DNA of 56,060 bases, taken from NCBI GenBank assembly GCA_015680685.1, contig MNCI01004801.1, forward strand, positions 1 through 56,060, read 5' to 3'. Source of the DNA: Gnetum montanum. Its lineage: Eukaryota; Streptophyta; Gnetopsida; Gnetales; Gnetaceae. Shown here in pieces: positions 46,154 through 56,060 of the stretch. The notes under the pieces are model-generated. The model saw only the letters and a program-made list of their open reading frames with translations. It was not told the DNA's origin and made no database searches. Position numbers and translations under genes: made by a program. Each line of letters opens with the position of its first letter. Position 1 is the first letter of the stretch.

Positions 46154-46945
46154 CTACGTAGCGTAGCAAGCCTTGAGGAGATCAATGACATCCAAGATGC
46201 AACAACAAGCCAATCTTCCAGAGCATTTTCCCTATTTCATCCCTAAAGCATGAGTGATGTGGCATAGTAGAATGTGGTAAATTTTGTCAAGCATTATCTC
46301 AATTTGAGTGCTACGCTATGCTACACTACATAGCATAGCATAGCGTAGCAGGGATATACTTCGACAACACTCCTACTCGGTTGGCTTCGACGAAGTAAAA
46401 AAAATTGCCCTTGCTTCAACCACCAAGCAAGCTTACTCTACTAACACACCAAGACATAATAAACATCCTATGATAAAATGATTGCAAAACAAGTTGGGAT
46501 TTGGCCAACATGGGGTGCTACCCTATGCAGCGTAGCATAGTGTAGCAAGGATAGAATGCACAAAGGCCCCTTTGCCAAGTGGTTCTAGCAAGAGGATTGC
46601 ACTTGGCAATGCTTTGGCCTCCAAAACTAGCTATTCCACCTAGCCCTCAGGCCTCAAACAAAGTTTCCAGATAAAAAATTGTAGATTAAACAAGGATGCA
46701 TGTCACATTGGCTACTACACTGTGCTACACTACATAGCCTAGCACAACATATCAAGGATGCAAAACAATAAAATGCCCCAAGGATGAACTTAGTAGGTCC
46801 AAAGGATTTCTAGCATGGAAGACAAAGTTGTAGTTGCTTGCCTAACCAAGCCTTGAACAAATGCTCTTGACTTATACGTAAGACTCCTTTCAAGACCAGC
46901 GGCTACACTATGCTACGCTACATAGCATAGCATAGAGTAGAATGC
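46154..46945. repeat. Five palindromic TACGCTATGCTAC blocks, period about 200 bp
   Basis: Blocks at 46154-46167, 46311-46350, 46516-46548, 46711-46757 and 46911-46940 are built from CTACGCTATGCTAC next to its reverse complement GTAGCATAGCGTAG. The longest spans about 40 bp. Flanking phrases (an AAGGATAGAATGC or AAGGATGCAAAAC phrase after the block) are shared, so these are degenerate tandem units. A similar block occurs at 54198-54240, inside a probable intron of the antisense gene. Confidence 0.75.
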
Positions 46946-47371
46946 AGTTACTTACGCTATACCAACATGCTGAATAGTGTAAGTAGTGCAACACTTGCAT
47001 GGAGGAATTAAGACGTCTTCAGTTAGCTCCAAAACCTGTTGGCAATGATCATTCTCACCCTGGCATCTCTTTAGTGGAAAAAATCAAAAAGTTTGCTTCA
47101 TTTTACATATCCCTGGTCAATTTCCAAAATTGTCCCTATGCTTGACCCTGCTCAGAAGAGTATAGAAGATGTAGTCCTAGAGCATAGGCTCCATTTTTTT
47201 TCATTGTTGGCATGCTTTCTGGATTTTGGCACATGCAGTTTCAGCAGTATGATCATAGCGTAACAAGGTTCACATCCAGCATCATACATCTACATAACAT
47301 AGTCATATTTGTACCTTGTGGGGCCTAGGACACGTGGCATCCAAACCACATTTTTCTCCTACTTCTAGCCC

Positions 47372-47379
47372 TATAAATA
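47372..47379 (+). promoter_or_regulatory. TATA box of element 8 LTR
   Basis: TATAAATA downstream of the palindromic block array and about 610 bp before the LTR end; likely start of the genomic transcript a few tens of bases downstream. Confidence 0.6.
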
Positions 47380-47993
47380 TGCTAGGGAACAATGCTCAAG
47401 GGGTTGGATTTTTTGCATGGTGGCTTTTGAGTTAGCTTTTAGAGAGCATAGTTAGAATTTTTAGCATTCTAGTTGGATTTGAGATTTCTAGTTGGCTTCA
47501 GACATCCTTTTGTGGGTTTAGCATTTTGGCACCTTGGCAAGTGGATTGGCAGGAAAAAGAATCCTAAACAATAGGTTACCAACTATAGCTCAGGGACCTA
47601 TGACCATACTACTCTATGCAAGCTATGCCTCTCCAGTGTTGCATGTTCAGTTGTACATCTTTCAACAAAACAAAGATCAGATCCTCGATCTTGGGGTGGT
47701 GCATTTCTTCACCCAAATCTGTTTCACTCTTTGTTCATTATCATTGTATTTCGCATCATTTTTCATTGTTTTATGTTGGTTAATTATCGCTTCACTTGCA
47801 TACCTCGTTTCTAAAAAATTTTTTACGAAAGGTTGAGTTACACCAATTAAGTCCTATTTGATCGACCAAACCATTTAGGGCACCTCATTTTTACTTCTCT
47901 CCAGCACGGCCCTCGCATGGATCTGAGGTTAAACTGTACACCTAGCAACCTTTCGATGTTCTAACCATTGATATTTTCAATCACTACTATTTT

Positions 47994-48012
47994 TGGCACT
48001 AGAAGGAGGGCC
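47994..48012 (+). promoter_or_regulatory. Primer-binding site of element 8
   Basis: TGGCACTAGAAGGAGGGCC; same site as in element 7 with fewer transitions from the likely ancestral TGGCGCTAGAAGGAGGGCC. Confidence 0.7.
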
Positions 48013-48214
48013 TTTTTGGTGCCCTTTCTATATCTTACGGGTAATCCTATGCACTGTCTATATCCTATCACCTACTATCATAGATGTGACACCCTTGTAG
48101 TTGTCTATGCATCGTGTTATGTAGACTGGTCACAACAACGGTTCCTTTGGAACTCGGTAGGACCAAAAGCCTTCGATCGCTTATTGATTTATGTGTTTCT
48201 CATTTGCAATTTCC

Positions 48215-50781
48215 TTTTAATCACACAAAATGATTCCCACAACCATTGTCATTCCCACCTTGAACCTTAAGGTTCCTTTCTTAGCTCAAAACACCATAGG
48301 TGCCAAGAAACTACCTAGCCTAGTGTTGGTGCCATGTTAGTCTCTTAGGCTCCGACACCTATCACCTGAATTCTTGGCATAAGACGTAAAGTGCTATGAC
48401 TTCCTCTATGCAAAGATCCAGGAAAATATGCCCTTGGATCACTAAGAACTTAAGGACAAATGTAATTTTGAGTTCCTTCAATGGAACAAGAGGGAATTTA
48501 TCCCTACCCCTGACATTATCATCCACTTGACGAACATGTATAAGTGGATCTTGGAGCAGCTAATATGAGTATGTAATTCTAGGGAGCGAGATATGATGTC
48601 CCATTAAGATGAGGTGTTCTAGGATAGATAGGAAGACTTGGACTCCCATTCCAAGGGTGGTGGCTAGACCTATCCTACGGTTATTCCTCCCACCATGCTC
48701 TTCCAGTCGAACCCACTCTTTGCTTCTGGCCCCTTCATGGTTTCCACAACCCTCGCACAATCTGCACCTTTGTCAGTTATGGCAAGTCATTCCATACCTT
48801 CTACGTACCAACAAGAGGTTCCTTCAACTTCGTTCTGAGTCACCCTTTCTTCTTAGTTTTCTCTAGCAGCATACCCAACGTCGATCATGGCTATGCTACC
48901 ATACGTCCACACTATGCTCACGTCTCAATCACATGCAAGTTTCGCCTCTAGTTCCTTGTCCGCACCTGTCCCACCACCAGTGGCCAACCCAATCTCAATC
49001 ATGTGGTGGATGACAATCCCTTCCTTACCTATGGCACAACCTTCTCAAGTATCATACTACATGCAACCCCAAGCCCACCAACTTTTGCAAGTAGCACAAC
49101 CCTGTGTAGGGCTGTGGGCTACCCCGCTAAGCAGGCAACCTATCAACCCCACAGCCCCACCAATGGTCGTCACATCATCAACACAATCCATTGGGTGGTG
49201 GATGGCCCGAATGACACCATTTACATGAGTGGCACAAAAAATGCCCCCCATGGGCGAGGCTGCTACCTCTACACCGCAACCCCCATCGACACATATGATG
49301 GCTACTCAAGTAACCCCGCAACCATCTACAATGTCACCGGGCTTGGATTAAACTTTTTAGCTCATCTAGACACTTACTGAGGAAATCAAATGCCTTAGAG
49401 CCACAGGTTTTGACATAGTATAGGTCATGGACTTTTACCACGATGACCCCATCAGCCCAACCGTCCCCATGCTCATGTTACCCCCTAGGATGCCACTCCC
49501 CAATTCACAAAATACAATGGGAAGGGCGATCCCAATTCACATTTAGTTACATTTAGATCTAAATTTCTATTGTTGTAGTAGTGGTCGTACACTATTATCT
49601 ATGTCTTTGCCATGTCTTTGACCAGTAAAGCTCTAGACTAGTACCGTGCACTCCCATGTGCCTCCATCTCAACTCTGGAGGAGCTACTGAGTTAGTTCAT
49701 GACCTGCTTCAAGTATAACTTGAAGCTGGAGGTCGTGCTAGAATAGTTGAGTGTCAGGCAAGATCTGCTAGAGTCAGTGCCAAAATTTATACAACAGTGG
49801 AACGCTACCTTGAACAAAATACGTAAGCCTATCACAGAGGCCCACTTGTTGGCCATATTCAAGGGGGAAGTAAATGATTTTATTAAATGAAAGCTTTACT
49901 ACCTAACCCCACACTCCCTCAGACAAGCTTTTTCTTAGACTAAGAGCATCCAAGATGTGGTTGAGGCTAGCAAAGACCTGACCTATGTCACATACAAGAA
50001 TGTGTACCTCAAAAAGGATAAAGAGAAGGGTAAGGCTACAATGACCATGGTGGCTACTATGGCTAATGAAGCTAAACCTAACAATAGCAATAACAAAAAG
50101 GTGGCTGCAACAACAACATTTGGCTCAAGCAACACTAGTCAATCCTCAACACCAGCACCTGAGGCATCAACCTAGCCTAAAGCCAACTTTGAGTGCAAGG
50201 ATCACTTCAAATACACTCCTTTACCCATTAAGCCTTCAAAACTCCTAAAGAAACTATTGGGGTCTGGGTATACTCAGCATAATAAAATTTTAGAGGAGGT
50301 GATCGAACATCATCAATGGTATTGCAAACTTCTTAGGAACCCCTCCTTGGCCACTCCCAATGAGCCACCAGTTCCTAAGAACTTCAGGTTGGAACAATTT
50401 TATGACTACCATCAACTTTGTGGTCACGACATAGACTACTATCTAGCATTGAAAGATGACATCCAACAAATGATTGATCAGGGGAAGTTGGTTTTGGATG
50501 AAAGCAACCTTGTCTGCCCCAAAAATCAATCCATGCACGTTTACAAGGGTCCCCTGAATGCCAACAATGTGGGGTATACCATTAATATGATTGGCATTGA
50601 TAGTAATCTAGAACCACCACAGCAACCGTTCATGGTACATGTGCCCCAACGTAGTGTGGTGACATCGACAACAACAAAAAAGATGCCACAACAACTATTC
50701 ATCCTCAAGGTTCCCCCTCAAACATCTACCCCTACACTCTTCGTACACAAAGCTACACTACCTCCCTCACCAGCACCATAG
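48215..50781 (+). pseudogene. Element 8 gag, moderately decayed
   Basis: The N-terminal part includes DVKCYDFLYAKIQENMPLDH and WNKREFIPTPDII segments (about 48385-48530). A Pro/Gln/Ser-rich stretch (48887-49340) follows. The capsid domain runs from about 49497 (NGKGDPNSHLVTF, then a KFIQQWNATLNKIRKPI segment near 49785) to VVEASKDLTYVTYKN (49957-50001). One stop at 50173 separates this from an open frame of 174 codons (50257-50781) with FYDYHQLCGHDIDYYLALKDD, the conserved tail before protease. It is clearly better preserved than the element 7 copy. Confidence 0.8.
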
Positions 50782-51342
50782 GCACCATTCATCATTAAGG
50801 TGCCTAAACATTCAAATGCATCTACCACACAAAGCCAAGCAACTGACCAACAATGCAACCTCCTCGTTCAAAAAAATGAGAAGAGCATTTGGTAGACAAG
50901 ATGGCCAAGAAATGTGTTGCCTTAAGCCCTTCCAAGCCTACCCCCTTTTCCTTGATGCCTATGGCTCCCTCATCATCAACAGTTGACACCACCATGCACA
51001 CATAATCATCACCAACCCATCTGGGGAAACCTAGCACCCAACCTGAAACTACCCCTCCTCAAGAGATTTGTCTCCTAGGATGAATGGAGGAAGAAAATGA
51101 TAGTAAAAAATGAGAAAGTGGACAAGACCTTAAAAATTCCCTTACCCAGGTCAAACAGGCTCTAAAACAAGAAAAACAAAACCTTGAGCTTGTATTACTT
51201 GGTAATGACCTCCACTACACACCATGAAGCCATGGTTCGCATATTAAAGTCCATACCAGTTGATGAAAACATGTCGGCATAGGAGAAAGCAATCCATGCG
51301 GTCATGTTTCCTTCTACAATCGAGGAACTGTGACCAGCTTAG
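50782..51342 (+). other. Gag-protease linker of element 8
   Basis: Low-complexity Thr/Pro-rich coding remains continue in frame pieces with stops. They correspond to 29086-29740 in element 7, where the same kind of linker is found. Confidence 0.5.
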
Positions 51343-52041
51343 TTGACATTCCATGATGAGTTCATTAAGTGTGACCCTGAAAAGGGTCAGGTGACAATAG
51401 GACCCTTGTTGATCACAATTCGGGTTGGTCAGCACAAGATTCGAAGAGTACACGTTGATGATGAGGCTGCTACAAATGTCATCCCTTTCCCCATAGTGGA
51501 TAAACTGGGTTTTGTTGATCAAATCAAACCCATGAAAAACTCATTCCTGAAGTCATTCAACGAAGCATGGGTAGTGGTAAAGGGAACTATCCACATTAAC
51601 TTTGTGGCAGGGGACTAGTTCCCTACAAGTGCAATATTCATCATGGTAGAAGAGATGCCTAGGTTTAACTTGATCTTGGGGAGGTTATGGTTAGCCCAAC
51701 TAAAGGCCGTCTCTTCACCCATACATCAAGAGATCCACCTACCTTACCTGGGTAGGGAGGTGGTGATCTATGATGACGAAGTGACCACCCAAGTAATAAA
51801 CAATGTTGACATGGAGCAAGGTTCAGAAGTAATAATCTCTGAAAATGAAGCACCTATCCCCATTGAGGCTACTTGTTTGGCCAATAACTCGGCCCAAGAT
51901 GCTGACGTAGAAAAGGAAACTACATGGGCTAAGTTGCCTTTTCAGATAGTAGATAACAACATAGAAGAATACCGAAATAGAGCTCCTCGACCATACACTT
52001 CACCTAGCCTACGATGGACTAAGAAACAATTGCATAATTAG
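51343..52041 (+). pseudogene. Element 8 aspartic protease
   Basis: Two frames joined across one stop at 51616-51618. The first has GPLLITIRVGQHKIRRVHVD and the active site VHVDDEAATNVIPF (about 51450-51490), then FLKSFNEAWVVVKGTI. The second has FIMVEEMPRFNLILGRLWL, the conserved ILGRxWL end of retropepsins, followed by an acidic tail ending at 52041. As in element 7, no RT follows; the antisense gene does. Confidence 0.75.
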
Positions 52042-52292
52042 AAACTATCCCTGATTCAACTTCATAAATGCTTGGCTTTGTTATCTCCTCCCTAATATTA
52101 GCATTACTTTTATTGTTCACATTATGTTCTCTTTCAACATTACCATTCCAGTTTGCATCACATTTATTTCTTTTGGCATTACATTTAATGTTCACATTAT
52201 TTCAATTTTTTTTGCACCATGCCAATTTTTTGCATTCACATTGTGTCTCCTTTTTATTCCCACCGTTTACATTACAACTGCTATTAAAACTA

Positions 52293-52370
52293 CCCGAAAT
52301 GGCCTTACACTATTAGCATCGGCTCGAAATGGCCTTAAACTCTTGTTACGGCCTGAAATGGCCTAAAACT
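52293..52370 (+). repeat. Minisatellite of about 30 bp after element 8 protease
   Basis: Three units with CGAAATGGCCTTACAC, CGAAATGGCCTTAAAC and TGAAATGGCCTAAAAC correspond in place to 30598-30801 of element 7. Confidence 0.7.
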
Positions 52371-52606
52371 AAAACGAGAAGCTCCTAAGGAGCTTTAAAA
52401 GAAAAAGAATAAAAATAAATACATCACATTAGCCAAAATCAAATAAATCTCTTCATATTATATTCTTCATTTAATATCAATCAATAATGTTTACAAAAAT
52501 TTTTGTAAGTTCAAAGACAAGAATAAAATTTCTTGCTACTACACTATGAGTCTTTGCCTACATCACGATCCCCTGCTTCATTAGGTCCTGCATTTTCATT
52601 TGGATC

Positions 52607-52694
52607 CTATGCAAAAAAGAAAATAAAATAATCAATCAAAGATATAATAAAGGATTTTATAAAATAAACTATGGCACCACAAAAGGTGACTAAC
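52607..52694 (-). other. Antisense-gene last intron, element 8 (88 nt)
   Basis: Minus-strand donor CTCAA|GTTAGT and pyrimidine-rich acceptor TTTTTTGCATAG|. The exon beyond encodes DPNENAGPNEAGDRDVGKDS and then a stop. Counterpart of 31261-31175 in element 7. Confidence 0.6.
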
Positions 52695-53496
52695 TTGAGA
52701 TGGCCCCACGTCTATTTCAGGGGGTATCTGATCCATGCTGGCTGTGAGACATTGCAGATTCTCCTCATTAGTGATGTCGGCCTAGTTCCTATCTCCTAGA
52801 TTAGTGCCTGCTGCAACCTTCTCCTTTTCTACAGTTATCCATCTGGGTGGTCATGGAGAAAAGGTGGTAGTGGTGGTCTCACACATAGGTAGAGTCATCT
52901 CCCTTTCATGAGATTCACTAACTTGTCATAATCCCCAGAAGCACCAATAATGTCAAGGAATAGCTCATGGGTATGGAACTTGATTGAAACATCCTGATAT
53001 TGCTTACAGTAGGCAGCACATTCCATTTTATACATATGTTTGTGATTTTTCTGTGCTTGCCCCGACTTGTAAACCTTTGTGCTATAATCCTTCCAGTCTT
53101 TGTTCTTCTGGGCTAGAAGGTCCATTTGCATGTGTTGTTCAATTATTTCACGCATGGCTTCATTGTTGCATCGCATGGCCATCCAATATCTTGTGTAGTC
53201 GATGATGGCTATATGTCAACTACCATCGTGAGTGTCTCGGGCCAATATGAATTCATTCTTGTATTGGAGATCCCTAACCTTAGTGATTAGGTGGGCCTTT
53301 TCCTTCTTAAGTTTTTGCACTCATTTCTAGAGGTCTTTGTTCAGACGTATGCACTCCCACAGAGAGCGTGCTGAGTACAACACACATTTACTTGCTTTAT
53401 CATATATGTGATCAGGTACTTTGGTCACCTCTGGTGGAAATTTAGGTACAATGTCAACCTCAACCACTTGCTTAGGATCCCACTTGAGGCAAGAGG

Positions 53497-53585
53497 CTAC
53501 CAACTGCACATGGAAGGGCATTAGTCACAGTGACATAGTGAAATCACAACAATGTAGAAAGTATAGCATAGCAACTTCAACTTAC
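53497..53585 (-). other. Antisense-gene intron, element 8 (89 nt, phase 1)
   Basis: Minus-strand donor AAGATTA|GTAAGT and acceptor TTGGTAG|. The other possible AG (GTGCAG, nine bases upstream) would give the wrong frame. Counterpart of 32180-32086 in element 7, with the same phase and the same distance to a conserved Trp. Confidence 0.65.
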
Positions 53586-53723
53586 TAATCTTTGGATTGA
53601 TCTGCCTTAGATAGTTGATCATGTCATCAACCACCCCCTCCATAAAGGTGAATTTGTCAGGGGTCTTGATCCATGGTTGGAGATGGATCAAAGAGGGGCC
53701 AGGAGTATCAACTGTGGTGTCTG

Positions 53724-53807
53724 CTGCATAGTAAAACATGTTAGCCATGGTGGAGAGGACTACAAAAAAGCTGATGAACAATGTAAATGATAGTGTAAAG
53801 CTCTAAC
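53724..53807 (-). other. Antisense-gene intron, element 8 (84 nt, phase 1)
   Basis: Minus-strand donor TTGCTGG|GTTAGA and acceptor ACTATGCAG|; phase 1 on both sides. The element 7 acceptor (GCTTATAG| at about 32322) is in the same place and phase and the next exon is nearly equal in length (138 versus 141 nt), but the element 7 donor is not clear. Confidence 0.6.
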
Positions 53808-55343
53808 CCAGCAAACCCTCAAGGGTGATAGTGGGGGGATCGTCCATCGATACACTATCAAATAAGCAGTCAAACTCACCAGTGTCAAATTGGAGCCCCT
53901 CTCTTTCTAGCTGACCCAATAGTGTAGCAACATCGTCAACACTCATATGCCTCTTCTTGATCGACAAGGACCTCTCCTTGATTAGCAAGGGCCTCTGCCT
54001 AATAGGCGCAGGCCTCCTCCTCATAGGTAGGGGCCTCTTCTTCATCAAATGGGGTCCTTTCTTCTACAGCTAGGGCATCTTCATTTTCATCAATTGCCCC
54101 TATCCTAGGGGCCAGAACCTCCTCCCCCCCTTCCTCTTCTCCTTCCTCTACTAATAAAACATAATTATAGTAGGCAAGATATACAACCTATGAACAGATG
54201 CTATGCCATGCAATGCTACCTAGCATAGCACAACGTAGCAAGTGTTAACCAAATAGTCAAACACACTTACCAATTAGGGGCTACACTCTACAAATTTTAA
54301 ATCACAGCTTCTTCCCCCTCTCCTCATTTGTACGAGGAGGCTCTTCAGCTGGATGAGATTTCTTACGTTGCAACCTAGTCATCACTATTTCTACAATGAG
54401 GCATCACTATTTCTGTAATGAGGCATTCTTTTTCTTCTCACGCTACCCATGTTAATGGGGAGTGCCTCTCTCACATTGGCCTAGGCATGAAAGGGGTGTG
54501 CCACCTGATCCCTTGTCATTATTGAAAGAGATTCTCCAATAGCCTTTGGGGGATCTTGGGATCGGGTGGTATGGAAAACTTGGCAAATCCATGGTTTGGA
54601 AATCTGACTATGATCTTGTTGCATCTAGATGCCATTATCACGAACTACCAAGAATTCCAAAAATCATCATAGGTAGGCTACAAAGAAGGCATAGTGGATG
54701 TTGAAATGGGCCTCAAGTTTCCCGTGAAGTTTAACCATTTCAGCCTGCAAGCCTTTGCAAAGGTATTTGGCCTAGTTGTAGCAAGTCCCTTCTTCCATGA
54801 CATCCCTCATTATCTAAGCCTACTCCACGCTAAAGATTTTTCCTTGGGAGAGTAGCTTGGGGAAGGCATGGGCATGGAAGACAAGGTAAATTGTGTTGAC
54901 CACCTTTAGCCTAACCTTTTCAATGTAGATCCCCTTTCAATCCTTATTTGTCCCTAGCCACTCCTCAATGTCCCCCTGATGGTTTGCATCTTTCTTAGAG
55001 TTTTCTCCTATAGGGAGACCATCAAAAGGGACACCGAAAATATCTGCAAATAGTTGGTTATCAATTGCAAACACCACCCTTACACCGTGAACATGTGTAT
55101 GGAAGCAGTCAGCTTTCTTGGAGAAGGAATCGACTAGGGAAAGCATTTCAGCAAGTGGGACACTTGGGTTTATAGCCAAAAATAAGTCCATGAGCCTAGC
55201 CTCTTGAAGGTTGTGGACAAGTATGGCTAGGGTTCCATTGTAGAGCCAACATTGAGTCTCCTCCACCTCCCTGTACTTGAAAAACATGTTGGTTTCATTA
55301 TGCCTAGAGGTGATCATAGTGACCTCTTGGTATTCTATCGTCA

Positions 55344-55433
55344 CTATAACAGTTTGCAAAACAAAAAGAAAAAGTTAGCAGAAAAATGATGAAAGTACAT
55401 CATCACTCAAACACATAACAACAAATCCATTAC
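55344..55433 (-). other. Antisense-gene intron, element 8 (90 nt, phase 1)
   Basis: Minus-strand donor CACTAA|GTAATG and acceptor CTGTTATAG|; flanking frames join in phase 1. Matches the 120-nt intron at 33876-33757 in element 7. Confidence 0.6.
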
Positions 55434-55629
55434 TTAGTGTACTAGGTTTAAATGGCATAGAAAATGATGGGAGTTCCACTAGTATGTCTTCAATGGTAAG
55501 TGATCTGAAGGATGCCCACTCCATATCCAACCAAGCCGCTTCCTTACTGTTGGCAACCGTTTGGGACGCGACCGCCAACGAGTGTCCTCGAATAGGATTT
55601 AGGTGCCTACTGGTCTCTGGAAACACCAA

Positions 55630-56060
55630 GGCCTAGATACCTCCAAATAAACTCAGTAGTTAATGTGAGTATGTGTGTGTGCTGTTGCGGCATGAGGTTG
55701 TGAGAAATGTAACGATTGCGTTGTGTGTAAACTACAAATGACTTACTTTAAAGAGATTCAGCGAACTTTGCCAAGTACTGTGAGTTATTGAAAATTTTCT
55801 ATTTTGTTCAACTGCCTAGTCTATGTGGTCCTTATAATACCTACTTGTAAAAAATAAAATTTTGCAAAAACATTTGAGCACAACTCCGCAATCTACTCCT
55901 AATTTTCCCTAGAGAAAGAGATAGTTCCACAAGAAAACTAGAAATAGAGCAAGATTCGATGGAAATAAGCAGAAAAGAAAAGAAAGCAGATTTGTGTAGA
56001 CCTCAAATATTTAAACAAGGTAAAATGACACGAGTAAAAACTTCGCAATAAAGCTATCCC
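55630..56060. other. Right-edge sequence of element 8, unassigned
   Basis: No coding signal is recognised and no match to the upstream exons of the element 7 antisense gene. A short TG-rich run lies at about 55664-55682. It could be an intron or 5' flank of the antisense gene. Confidence 0.3.

Larger units (their letters stand above)
45848..47989 (+). mobile_element. 5' LTR of element 8 (2.1 kb)
   Basis: Start TGAAACACCATAAAA and the last 130 bp (through a GGGCACCTC..GGCCCT..segment) resemble the element 7 LTR, but the body differs. Five palindromic CTACGCTATGCTA-type blocks spaced 157-205 bp apart occupy U3. A TATA box lies at 47372-47379. The end is placed at about 47989, four bases before the primer site (uncertain by about 5 bp). 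It is richer in CpG than element 7, fitting a younger age. Confidence 0.8.
52544..55629 (-). pseudogene. Element 8 antisense multi-exon gene
   Basis: Minus-strand exons, in order: about 55629-55434 (SLTIEDILVELPSF segment), 55343 to about 54360 (FADIFGVPFDGLPIGEN, YLVFHAHAFPKLLSQGKIF, then LEFLVVRDNG), about 54165-53808 (Glu- and Arg-rich), 53723-53586, 53496-52695 (charged, probably coiled-coil, HMQMDLLAQKNKDWKDYSTK), and 52606-52544 (short acidic C-terminus with a TAG stop). Introns are 90, about 195, 84, 89 and 88 nt. Most in-frame stops in exon 2 replace likely Trp codons by TGA or TAG, so it was open until recently. Same protein family as the element 7 antisense gene. Function is unknown; the FGVPxD and FPKLL blocks loosely recall plant mobile-domain or plant-transposon-associated proteins. 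The 5' end may lie outside the window. Confidence 0.65.

Noticed and set aside
45930-46166. 78-codon frame with a possible membrane segment
   Set aside because: It lies in U3 of the element 8 LTR, upstream of the TATA box, and no related frame exists in the other LTRs.
47534-48270. Two 100-codon frames with hydrophobic stretches that could suggest an envelope-like protein
   Set aside because: They span the LTR end and primer site of element 8, and envelope genes follow integrase, not precede gag.

Overview
This window looks like intergenic DNA from a plant with a very large genome. It is made almost entirely of LTR retrotransposons in several states of decay, and I could support no host gene, tRNA, rRNA or CRISPR array. 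The plant call rests on the element lineages (a chromodomain Ty3/gypsy element, an Athila-type element with a tRNA-Asp primer site, and Tat/Ogre-type elements with a second RNase H). It also rests on decay dominated by C-to-T and G-to-A changes, as expected of methylated plant DNA; most in-frame stops look like former CAG, CGA or TGG codons. A gymnosperm or another giant-genome plant is plausible, but the species cannot be told from sequence alone.

Layout. Element 1 (1-1485, +) is the end of a CpG-rich, apparently young LTR element: an LTR tail, about 440 bp of internal DNA and one complete LTR. Element 2 (1747-11483, -) is a full-length Tekay/Del-like chromovirus with about 2.6-kb LTRs around gag, protease, RT, RNase H, integrase and chromodomain, all broken. 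After unassigned and AT-rich repetitive DNA comes element 3 (about 13175-14752, -), a Tat-like RT/RNase H/integrase fragment.

From 14846 to the right edge the window reads as a chain of insertions within insertions. Element 4 (Met-primed, copia-like) is cut by element 5 (Athila-type, 16308). Element 5 is cut by element 6 (Tat-like, minus strand, about 23486). Element 6 is cut by element 7 (Tat/Ogre-like, 25492), whose 3' LTR is cut by element 8 (a related Tat/Ogre-like element, 45848, running off the window). Only left halves are visible; the matching right halves should lie beyond 56060 in reverse order.

The most interesting content is in elements 7 and 8. Both are laid out as LTR, tRNA primer site, gag, protease, then a long multi-exon gene on the opposite strand. 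In element 7 this is followed by a roughly 185-bp tandem array of dyad-symmetric units, then RT, RNase H, a second (archaeal-type) RNase H and integrase. The antisense genes in the two copies encode alignable proteins and share intron positions of about 84-120 nt with GT..AG ends read on the minus strand. This argues that a spliced antisense gene is a stable part of the family, placed unusually between protease and RT. Its product is not one I recognise with confidence; the middle part loosely resembles plant mobile-domain or plant-transposon-associated proteins, and the C-terminal half is rich in charged, probably coiled-coil sequence.
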